A DNA stretch of 64,000 nucleotides from Microbacterium testaceum StLB037. Its GTDB lineage: Bacteria; Actinomycetota; Actinomycetes; Actinomycetales; Microbacteriaceae. Positions within the stretch are counted from its first letter, which is position 1. Each line of letters starts with the position of its first letter. The position numbers and the translations under genes were made by a program. The notes beneath the pieces were generated by a model that saw only the letters and a list, made by a program, of their open reading frames with translations, had not been told where the DNA came from and searched no databases. The stretch spans positions 992,001 through 1,056,000 of the forward strand of contig NC_015125.1 of the NCBI RefSeq assembly GCF_000202635.1, given 5' to 3'. Of the stretch, positions 1-8,750 are shown in pieces.

Positions 1-1
1 C

Positions 2-667
2 ATCGCGACATGGGCCATCGGTTTTCGGGAGCGGTTCTCGGTGCGCGTCACCCTCTCGGACGCGGCCGCGTCGTATCGGGGCGGGTGGCGCACGGCGACG
101 GCGGCGGCTCTCCTGACATTCTCCGAGACGGCGCCCCTCTCAACGCTCGGCGTCGCGGGCTCGCCCGCGGCGATCGCTTTCGCTCCCTTCGACCGCGTGC
201 TCAAGTACGGCTACATCGGCGTCTACATGATCTCGTCGTCATTCCAGGGCTGGGTGTCGTCCGCCCACGGAGCGGCGGGTCTGCATCGCATGCGTCGTGC
301 TGTCGGCATCCACGCAATCCTGGGACTCATCCTGGGAACGCTGTTCGCCACTGTCACCCCGTGGGCGACGCCCATCGTGCTGGGAGACGGATTCGCGATC
401 GACCCGCTCACCGCTCTGTTCGGTGGAATCGCGCTCGCAGCGATGACCGTGGGCACGGCGTTGGGCGTATGCGTCGTCCTCCCGTCGGGGCGTGACCGTT
501 CTTATCTGTTGGCGGTCGGAGTAGGCGCGTTCCTCGTCATACCCGCCGTGCTGACCGGCGCATCGCTCGCCGGCGTCGCGGGCGCGGCGGGAGCCGTGGC
601 GGTCGTCCAGCTCGCCGTCCTCACCGCGCTCGGGCGGGCCGCATTCCCCACCCTCGGCGGACGCTGA
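2..667 (+). CDS. C-terminal part of a multi-pass membrane protein, flippase-like (partial at left edge)
   Basis: The frame is open from base 2 and closes with TGA at 665-667, so about 221 C-terminal residues are visible and the start is outside the window. The protein is made of several hydrophobic helices with short loops and an Arg-rich loop (around nt 285-300), ending in a hydrophobic helix and a short polar tail. The pattern (a soluble Phe/Tyr-rich segment followed by paired helices) resembles the last third of polysaccharide flippases of the Wzx/MurJ type, but I see no diagnostic motif, so this is a family guess. It converges with the minus-strand membrane gene that follows, with only 6 nt between the two stops and no visible terminator. 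Confidence 0.5.
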   Translation: MATWAIGFRERFSVRVTLSDAAASYRGGWRTATAAALLTFSETAPLSTLGVAGSPAAIAFAPFDRVLKYGYIGVYMISSSFQGWVSSAHGAAGLHRMRRAVGIHAILGLILGTLFATVTPWATPIVLGDGFAIDPLTALFGGIALAAMTVGTALGVCVVLPSGRDRSYLLAVGVGAFLVIPAVLTGASLAGVAGAAGAVAVVQLAVLTALGRAAFPTLGGR

Positions 668-673
668 CGCCGA

Positions 674-1456
674 CTAGGCGAGCACGAAGCCCGCCACGGA
701 CATCGCGATCCACACGGTCGTGAAGACGATGCCCAAGACGATCGCGCCCCACAGACGCCGTGACAGAGTGACGAAGATCCCGGCCGCGACCCCGAAGACG
801 ACGGGCAGCGCCACCGGCATCCCGCTGACGTCGCCGCGGAAGACGACCGGGATGATCGCGAACGCGACCGCAGCCACGACAGCGGCGATCGCCCGTGACC
901 AGACGGCGGGAAGGCGCGGCTCGGTGACGCGCAGCGTCAGCGCGACGAGGAGTCCCGAGGCGAACACCGTCAGCATGCCGATCACGACGTAGGGCACGAA
1001 CACGCCGAGAACGAGCCATCGCGGCGAAAGCGCGCCGAAAGCGGGCCACCCTCCCCCGCCGGCGAAGACCCCGGCGACGAAGGGCATGATTGCACCGAGG
1101 ACGACCCCCCACAGCACGTCGAGACCGCGCAGGCTCAGGAAACCCTCGTGGCGGTACTTCGCGAGAAGCGCGATGCCCGTGATGCCCACGATCACAGATG
1201 CCACGGCACCGCCCAGGCTGCGCCCGGCGGCACCGTCGAACGCCACCGTCACGAGAAGACCCGCGACCAGCCCGACCACCAACGCCGTCGCCGCTACGGC
1301 CAGGGGGATCCACAAGCCCTTCCGCTGAGCAGGGTGATCGCCGTCCGATGTCCGTGACGCCGTCAGACGCGCGGGGGCCTCGGCGACGTCCACCGTCTGC
1401 GCGTCGCGGGCCTCTCGACGGGAGCGGCGGCTGGGCTCGGCGGGGGCGGTGTCCAT
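674..1456 (-). CDS. Hypothetical multi-pass membrane protein (260 aa)
   Basis: Not recognised. The first 45 residues are charged and rich in Arg, Ala and Asp, hence probably cytoplasmic. They are followed by about six hydrophobic helices (from the segment beginning WIPLAVAATALVVG near residue 49 to the last helix VLGIVFTTVWIAMSV near the C-terminus), joined by short Gly-rich loops. No catalytic or transport motif is visible. The start is fixed by a -10 box TAAACT six nt upstream of the ATG, which would make the mRNA leaderless. The gene stands alone between the convergent flippase-like gene and the tuf terminator. Confidence 0.7.
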   Translation of the reverse strand: MDTAPAEPSRRSRREARDAQTVDVAEAPARLTASRTSDGDHPAQRKGLWIPLAVAATALVVGLVAGLLVTVAFDGAAGRSLGGAVASVIVGITGIALLAKYRHEGFLSLRGLDVLWGVVLGAIMPFVAGVFAGGGGWPAFGALSPRWLVLGVFVPYVVIGMLTVFASGLLVALTLRVTEPRLPAVWSRAIAAVVAAVAFAIIPVVFRGDVSGMPVALPVVFGVAAGIFVTLSRRLWGAIVLGIVFTTVWIAMSVAGFVLA

Positions 1457-1462
1457 CAGCCC

Positions 1463-1468
1463 AGTTTA
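1463..1468 (-). promoter_or_regulatory. -10 box TAAACT, leaderless start of the 674-1456 gene
   Basis: On the minus strand TAAACT lies 6 nt before the ATG at 1456, so transcription would begin at or next to the start codon. No good -35 hexamer is visible. Confidence 0.5.
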
Positions 1469-1527
1469 GAGGGACCGATCATCCCGCCCGGGCTCCGCAC
1501 CCCGCGCGACGGCATCCGGGAACGACG

Positions 1528-1555
1528 AAGGGCCGGGCCCGAAGGCCCGGCCCTT
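1528..1555 (-). terminator. Terminator of the str operon, after tuf
   Basis: A perfect 12-bp stem (AAGGGCCGGGCC at 1528-1539 with its complement at 1544-1555) closes a CGAA loop. It lies 22 nt beyond the tuf stop. The AAGGG/CCCTT base gives a short U stretch on the minus-strand transcript. Confidence 0.85.
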
Positions 1556-1577
1556 GCCGAGTGAAGTCTGGAGAGAC

Positions 1578-2771
1578 TTACTTGATGATCTTCGTGACCG
1601 TGCCGGCGCCGACGGTGCGGCCACCCTCACGGATCGCGTAGCCGAGGCCCTCTTCCATGGCGATCGGCTGGATGAGCTCGACCGACATTTCGGTGGTGTC
1701 ACCGGGCATGACCATCTCGGTGCCCTCGGGCAGCGTGATGACGCCGGTCACGTCCGTGGTACGGAAGTAGAACTGCGGGCGGTAGTTCGTGAAGAACGGG
1801 TTGTGGCGGCCGCCCTCTTCCTTGGACAGGATGTACGCCGTGCCCTCGAAGTTGGTGTGCGGGGTGACCGAACCGGGCTTCACGACGACCTGGCCGCGCT
1901 CGACGTCGTCACGCTTGGTGCCGCGGAGGAGCAGACCACAGTTCTCGCCGGCCCAGGCCTCGTCGAGCTGCTTGTGGAACATCTCGATACCCGTGACCGT
2001 GGTCTTCTGCGTCGGGCGGATGCCGACGATCTCGACCTCGGAGTTGATCGCGAGGGTACCGCGCTCGGCACGGCCCGTGACGACCGTGCCACGGCCGGTG
2101 ATGGTGAAGACGTCCTCGATGGGCATGAGGAACGGCTTGTCCTTGTCGCGCACCGGGTCGGGGATCGACTCGTCAACGGCTTCCATGAGCTCGACGATCG
2201 AGTTGACCCACTGCTCGTCACCCTCGAGAGCCTTGAGGCCCGAGACGCGGACGACGGGGGCGTTGTCGCCGTCGAAGTCCTGCGACGACAGCAGCTCGCG
2301 AACCTCGAGCTCGACGAGCTCCAGGATCTCCTCGTCGTCGACCATGTCGCTCTTGTTCAGCGCGACGAGCAGGTACGGCACGCCGACCTGCTTGGCGAGC
2401 AGAACGTGCTCACGGGTCTGAGCCATCGGGCCGTCGGTGGCGGCGACCACGAGGATCGCGCCGTCCATCTGAGCGGCACCGGTGATCATGTTCTTGATGT
2501 AGTCGGCGTGGCCGGGCGCGTCGACGTGAGCGTAGTGACGCTTCGGGGTCTCGTACTCGACGTGCGAGATGTTGATGGTGATACCGCGCTGACGCTCTTC
2601 CGGCGCCGAGTCGATCGACGCGAAGTCACGCTGAACGTTGGTGGCCGACGGGAACTTGTCGGCGAGCACCTTCGAGATGGCAGCGGTGAGCGTGGTCTTG
2701 CCGTGGTCGACGTGACCGATCGTTCCGATGTTCACGTGCGGCTTGGTCCGCTCGAACTTGGCCTTAGCCAC
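1578..2771 (-). CDS. tuf: Elongation factor Tu
   Basis: EF-Tu delivers aminoacyl-tRNA to the ribosomal A site as a GTP complex in the cytoplasm. The 397-residue protein has the full family length. The P-loop GHVDHGKT is at residues 19-26, followed by the G-domain motifs DAPGH and NKSD and the two beta-barrel domains ending [10 protein letters not shown]. The start is GTG, with a GGAGG ribosome binding site about 6 nt upstream. It is the last gene of the rpsL-rpsG-fusA-tuf operon, separated from fusA by 159 nt containing a hairpin, and is followed by a strong terminator. The longer frame on the opposite strand is a shadow produced by codon bias. Confidence 0.98.
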   Translation of the reverse strand: MAKAKFERTKPHVNIGTIGHVDHGKTTLTAAISKVLADKFPSATNVQRDFASIDSAPEERQRGITINISHVEYETPKRHYAHVDAPGHADYIKNMITGAAQMDGAILVVAATDGPMAQTREHVLLAKQVGVPYLLVALNKSDMVDDEEILELVELEVRELLSSQDFDGDNAPVVRVSGLKALEGDEQWVNSIVELMEAVDESIPDPVRDKDKPFLMPIEDVFTITGRGTVVTGRAERGTLAINSEVEIVGIRPTQKTTVTGIEMFHKQLDEAWAGENCGLLLRGTKRDDVERGQVVVKPGSVTPHTNFEGTAYILSKEEGGRHNPFFTNYRPQFYFRTTDVTGVITLPEGTEMVMPGDTTEMSVELIQPIAMEEGLGYAIREGGRTVGAGTVTKIIK

Positions 2772-2877
2772 TGGGTCCTCCTCAGGACGTAGATGCGAAG
2801 TCTCGGGCGCTGGATTGCGACCGATTCTCCACGGGGATGGTTCTCAGGTTACTAGAGAGTCGGTATTGAGTTTGAGT

Positions 2878-2919
2878 GGATGCCGGGAACCCGAGCAGGA
2901 ACCCGGGTTCACGGCATCC
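2878..2919 (-). terminator. Intercistronic hairpin between fusA and tuf
   Basis: Arms 2878-2893 and 2904-2919 pair over 15 of 16 positions around a 10-nt loop. The hairpin starts 12 nt beyond the fusA stop. There is no U tract, so it may be a weak terminator, an RNA-stabilising element or a processing site. Both arms carry the GGATGCC/GGCATCC motif that is frequent in this genome. Confidence 0.5.
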
Positions 2920-2930
2920 GGAGAGCGGTG

Positions 2931-5045
<2,115 letters not shown>

Positions 5046-5131
5046 GGGTGTCTTCCTTACCTGTTGGGAGGTTGATGCCGGGCCCATCGGAGGGTCCGCG
5101 ACCGGGTTCGGTCACAGACCCTCCGCGGGTT

Positions 5132-5602
5132 TTACCAGCGGTAGTGCGCGAAGGCGCGGTTCGACTCGGCCATCTTGTGGGTGTCTTCGCGGCGCTTGAC
5201 CGCGGCACCGAGGCCGTTCGAGGCGTCGAGGATCTCGTTCTGCAGACGCTCGGTCATCGTCTTCTCACGACGACCCTTCGCGTAGCTCACGAGCCAGCGC
5301 AGCGCGAGGGTGTTCGCGCGGTGCGGCTTGACCTCGACGGGAACCTGGTAGGTCGAGCCACCGACGCGGCGGCTCTTGACCTCGAGGGTGGGACGGACGT
5401 TGTCGAGCGCTTTCTTGAGCGTGGCGACGGCGTCCTGGCTGTTCTTCGCCTCGACGCCCTTGAGGGCGTCGTAGACGATCGACTCGGCGATGGACTTCTT
5501 GCCGTCGACGAGGATCTTGTTGACCAGCTGGGTGACGACAGGAGCGCCGTACACCGGGTCGTTGACGACGGGACGCTTCGGGGCGGGACCCTTACGAGGC
5601 AT
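5132..5602 (-). CDS. rpsG: 30S ribosomal protein S7
   Basis: S7 nucleates the 3' major domain of 16S rRNA and contacts the E-site tRNA. The 156-residue product is full length, beginning [11 protein letters not shown] and ending with the typical NRAFAHYRW. The basic loop [19 protein letters not shown] and the helix [13 protein letters not shown] are as in other actinobacteria. The gene follows rpsL by 5 nt, so the two are certainly co-transcribed and probably translationally coupled. S7 is the translational autoregulator of this operon in Escherichia coli; whether that holds here cannot be seen from the sequence. Confidence 0.98.
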   Translation of the reverse strand: MPRKGPAPKRPVVNDPVYGAPVVTQLVNKILVDGKKSIAESIVYDALKGVEAKNSQDAVATLKKALDNVRPTLEVKSRRVGGSTYQVPVEVKPHRANTLALRWLVSYAKGRREKTMTERLQNEILDASNGLGAAVKRREDTHKMAESNRAFAHYRW

Positions 5603-5607
5603 GGTTC

Positions 5608-5976
5608 TCAGCCCTTCTTCGCGCCGTAGCGGCTACGAGCCTGCTTACGGTTCTTGACAGCCTGGGTGTCGAGCGCACCGCGGACGATCTTGTAACGGAC
5701 ACCGGGGAGGTCCTTGACGCGACCGCCGCGGACGAGCACGAGCGAGTGCTCCTGCAGGTTGTGGCCCTCGCCGGGGATGTAGGCGGTGACCTCGGTGCCG
5801 TTGCGCAGCTTCACGCGGGCGACCTTGCGCATGGCCGAGTTCGGCTTCTTGGGGGTCGTGGTGTACACGCGGGTGCACACGCCGGCCTGCTGGGGGTTCG
5901 ACTTCAGCGCGGGAGCCTTGGTCTTCGAGACCTTCGGCGAGCGGCCCTTGCGAACCAACTGCTGAATGGTTGGCAC
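5608..5976 (-). CDS. rpsL: 30S ribosomal protein S12
   Basis: S12 lies at the decoding centre and controls accuracy. I use GTG 5976, which gives (M)[11 protein letters not shown], 122 residues, and a ribosome binding site AAGGAGA 5 nt upstream. The longer in-frame extension to 6030 has no family similarity. Residues Lys43 (in [11 protein letters not shown]) and Lys88 (in GGRVKDLPG) are the streptomycin-sensitive forms, so no rpsL-type streptomycin resistance is expected. It is the first gene of the str operon and has a leader of roughly 270 nt. Confidence 0.98.
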   Translation of the reverse strand: MPTIQQLVRKGRSPKVSKTKAPALKSNPQQAGVCTRVYTTTPKKPNSAMRKVARVKLRNGTEVTAYIPGEGHNLQEHSLVLVRGGRVKDLPGVRYKIVRGALDTQAVKNRKQARSRYGAKKG

Positions 5977-6255
5977 GTTCTCTCCTTGATTGGCTGGTCG
6001 GTTCCTCTCGGTTCCGCCCAGGTGCTGCACGGTGACAGCGGTCGTGTCTCCCCCGAAACCTCACGCATCTTGCGATTCGTGACGTGTCGGGCTCACGTGT
6101 GATCCACCGCGCGTCAGAATGATCAGACGCGGTTCGTGGTGGATATGCCGTGGGGGCGACCTGTTCGCAGGTCGATCCCTGAGATGGTGCGAGCGTTGAT
6201 CCGCACGTCCTCCCGGAGGCATGACGCACGGCGCGCGTGAACGCACACCCGATCA
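5977..6255 (-). other. Long untranslated leader of the str operon
   Basis: This gene-free stretch of nearly 280 nt lies between the proposed promoter and rpsL. It contains a small perfect hairpin (CGACCTG, tetraloop CGAA on the minus strand, CAGGTCG; 6157-6174) and the near-palindrome TCACACGTGA around 6092-6103. No open frame with a convincing ribosome binding site is present. The length leaves room for autogenous or stringent regulation, which I cannot demonstrate. Confidence 0.4.
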
Positions 6256-6285
6256 ATGATACGTGCTTGTCGGGGGTACGGGCAA
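6256..6285 (-). promoter_or_regulatory. rpsL: Probable promoter of the str operon
   Basis: On the minus strand a -35-like TTGCCC (6280-6285) is followed after 18 nt by -10 TATCAT (6256-6261). It is the only AT-rich, promoter-like spot between the accessory operon and rpsL. The transcript would start near 6249. Confidence 0.5.
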
Positions 6286-6339
6286 ACGTGCAGCGACCTC
6301 ACGGGTGCGGGCGGCGTGTCTCGCCCACCCGTCCTCCGG

Positions 6340-7212
6340 TCAGCGGACCAGCAGGACGAACGCGGCGAGCGCCCCCGCGAGGACGACGACCGTGGTCCCC
6401 CCGATGATCAGCGGGCCGGCGACCCCCCGATGCGGCTTCTTCGGACGAACGGAAGCGGTGTCGAGAGCGGAGTCGGCTCTCGGCACGGGCTCGTTGCGGC
6501 GCACGCGGATCGCGTCGTCGCCGCGCGGGCCGTACGCCTCCCGGACCTCTGCGCCGGGGACGCGCGCTGTCCGAACGCGGGGCTCTTCTCGGGGCGGGAC
6601 GTCGACGCCCGCGCCGAGATCCGGGAGTACGCCGCCCGCGCGGCGACGACCCGGAGCGGTGGCGGGAAGCGGCTCGGCGAGGCCGCTCGTGCGGCGCGCG
6701 GCCGTCGTCGTGTCGTCGAGGGTCGGCTCGGGTCCACCCTCGGGCCCGCGTGTGCGCGGCGTGCGGTCGGCGCTGACATCCTCCGCCCGTTCACGCGCTC
6801 GCGGGGAGCGGACCGTCTCGTCGTTCGGGCCACGACGCCCCGGAGCGGTGTCGTCGTCCGCGGCCCGCATGTCGGGCACGGTGCCGGCTCGGCGCGCGGG
6901 CTCCGCGGGCGCCGTGTCCCCCACCTCATCGGCTTCGGGGCCGTTCGTCGTGGCTCCACGACGCACCAGGACGGTGTGGTCCTGCGATTCCCGAGCGACG
7001 ATCGCGGTGTCGTCCGCGACCGCCTCTTCGTTCGCGACCTCCGCACGCCGTGCGGTGCCGCGCCGAGCGATCAGCGTCTCGTCCTCGTTCACGGCGGGAT
7101 CGGCGCCGTCGTCCGCTGTCGCCGGGGTGACCGAAGCGGGCCAGGGCCGCAGACGCCCCGCCCACAGGGTGACGTCCTCGGGATCGTCGGGCTTGTCGTA
7201 AGGACCGCTCAC
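6340..7212 (-). CDS. Tail-anchored disordered protein with repeated D-x-T...RR motifs
   Basis: Not a recognised family. The 290 residues are almost all low-complexity and charged (Asp, Arg, Pro, Thr), ending in one hydrophobic helix (about 267-289, GPLIIGGTTVVVLAG...) with only Arg after it: a tail-anchored topology with the bulk in the cytoplasm. A short acidic-Thr-basic motif recurs: DETLIARRG 44-52, DDTAIVARE 67-75, DHTVLVRRG 78-86, DDTAPGRRG 120-128, DETVRSPRA 131-139, DDTTTAARR 166-174, and a Thr-less DDAIRVRRN 232-240. A similar DRTVVARRR precedes the FHA domain of the upstream neighbour. These threonines are plausible targets for the kinase at the head of the operon and ligands for the FHA domain. 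The GTG start overlaps the upstream stop (GTGA), so it is translationally coupled as the last gene of the operon. Confidence 0.7.
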   Translation of the reverse strand: MSGPYDKPDDPEDVTLWAGRLRPWPASVTPATADDGADPAVNEDETLIARRGTARRAEVANEEAVADDTAIVARESQDHTVLVRRGATTNGPEADEVGDTAPAEPARRAGTVPDMRAADDDTAPGRRGPNDETVRSPRARERAEDVSADRTPRTRGPEGGPEPTLDDTTTAARRTSGLAEPLPATAPGRRRAGGVLPDLGAGVDVPPREEPRVRTARVPGAEVREAYGPRGDDAIRVRRNEPVPRADSALDTASVRPKKPHRGVAGPLIIGGTTVVVLAGALAAFVLLVR

Positions 7213-8750
7213 GCGTCCCTCCGGGACAGGCGCACCTCCGCGTCGCCGAGGAAGAAACGCTCACCGGCTTCGATCTCCTCACCCGGGGGCGCCTCGATCT
7301 CTGTGCCCATGAGGGTGGCGAACAGGACGCCGTTGGTGGAGTCCAGGTCGGTCACGAACCAGGTGTCGCCGCGGAGCTGGAGCCGCGCGTGCGTCTTGGA
7401 GACCGTCCGCGTCTCATCCGTGATCGCGATGAGCTGCGCGTCGGGGAATGCGCTGTCCGCCGCGGGCCGTCGACCCACGATGACCACGGAGGAGGTGAGC
7501 TCGACGGGATCGCCGCTGGGCGGGACGAGCGCCCACGGGATGCGACGACGTCGGGCCACCACGGTCCGGTCCAGCGCATCGAGGTCGTCGTCGCCGTCGA
7601 GGTCGGAAGCGAACTCCGGCTGCGTGTAGAGCGCGGCGACCGACGTGCGCGCCGATCGGGGGGCACCGGCATCCGGGGCACCCGAAACCGCCGACACCGC
7701 CTCGGAGAGTTCCGGGAACTCCTCGGGCTGGGGCGCGGGCGCGGGCGGATCCACCTCGGCGTCAGGGTCGACCGCGGGACGAGTGAGCGGCACCTCCGCG
7801 ACCGGCGCGGGCGCGTCGGCGCGTCGCGGGGGCGTCCACGGCTCGGGCTCCGAGAGAACCTCGGCGCCGGAACCCGCGTCACGCCCGTCTTCGGCCTCCG
7901 TCGAGGGAGTGGTCGCGACGGGGAACCCGCGACCGCGCAGGGGAAGCCCCGGCGTCAGAGGAACCGTCGGCTGGAACCCGTTGTCCTCGGCATCCGAGAT
8001 GGCGGGCGCCGCCTCGGCCGTGCTGCGGCGAGCGCCGGACTCCTCCGCGTCCGCGCGCAGAGCGTCGAGCACGTCGAACACGGACGTCGGGGGCGCGGCA
8101 TCCGGAGTCCTGTCCTCGGAGCGGGGAGGACGGGCCTCCTGCGGCGGAGACGTGTCCCCGCTGCGGGACGGGGCCCAGTCGACCGACGAGGGCACCGCGT
8201 CGGCGAGCGAACCGGACGGGGCCGCGAACGGGAGGACGACGGGTTCCGAGGAGGGCTCCGCGTCCTGGGCGGCGGGCGGCTCCGGCGTCCATCCGCCGAC
8301 GAGGGGCACGTACGGGCCGGCGAAGTCCTGCCCGCGGCGCACAGGCGCGGAGTTCTCGTCGATCGCGCGCGACCGGGAGGCATCGGGCCCCGCCCAGCGC
8401 GCGGAGCCGAAGCCCAGCACGCTCGCCCAGACGACCTGGAGCAGCACCCCGAGCACCGTCGTGCCGGCCCCGCGGTCGAAACCGACGCTGACGCGGTGCA
8501 CCGCGACGATGAAGACGATGATGAAGGCGATCCCGCCGAACAGCGGAACCAGGTTCAGGAGGATGAGCCAGGGCGAGAAGCCGCCGAGCTTGAGAATCGT
8601 GGCGAGGTTGACGAACGGGATCCACGCCTTCCACGACCTCTCCCCCGTCTTGGCGAACAGGGCCGCCAGCGCGAGGGCGTACCAGACGTACACGATGACG
8701 AAGAGGACGGCGGTGGACAGCCCGAGGATGACTCCCGTGGAATCGTTCAT
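7209..8750 (-). CDS. Membrane protein with DUF5684 N-terminus and C-terminal FHA domain
   Basis: 513 residues in three parts. Residues 1-120 carry a DUF5684-type membrane module with three to four helices (YVWYALALAALF, SPWLILLNLVPLFGGIAF, TVLGVLLQVVWASVLG). Residues about 120-400 are a Pro/Glu/Asp-rich disordered linker. Residues about 410-513 are an FHA domain, shown by GRR near 425, SKTHARL near 452 and STNG near 470; FHA domains bind phosphothreonine peptides. Just before the domain lies DRTVVARRR, the same motif as the repeats in the next gene. The ATG start at 8750 overlaps the upstream stop (ATGA), and the gene ends in a GTGA overlap, so it is coupled on both sides. The likely job is to bring phosphorylated partners to the membrane. 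Confidence 0.85.
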   Translation of the reverse strand: MNDSTGVILGLSTAVLFVIVYVWYALALAALFAKTGERSWKAWIPFVNLATILKLGGFSPWLILLNLVPLFGGIAFIIVFIVAVHRVSVGFDRGAGTTVLGVLLQVVWASVLGFGSARWAGPDASRSRAIDENSAPVRRGQDFAGPYVPLVGGWTPEPPAAQDAEPSSEPVVLPFAAPSGSLADAVPSSVDWAPSRSGDTSPPQEARPPRSEDRTPDAAPPTSVFDVLDALRADAEESGARRSTAEAAPAISDAEDNGFQPTVPLTPGLPLRGRGFPVATTPSTEAEDGRDAGSGAEVLSEPEPWTPPRRADAPAPVAEVPLTRPAVDPDAEVDPPAPAPQPEEFPELSEAVSAVSGAPDAGAPRSARTSVAALYTQPEFASDLDGDDDLDALDRTVVARRRRIPWALVPPSGDPVELTSSVVIVGRRPAADSAFPDAQLIAITDETRTVSKTHARLQLRGDTWFVTDLDSTNGVLFATLMGTEIEAPPGEEIEAGERFFLGDAEVRLSRRDA

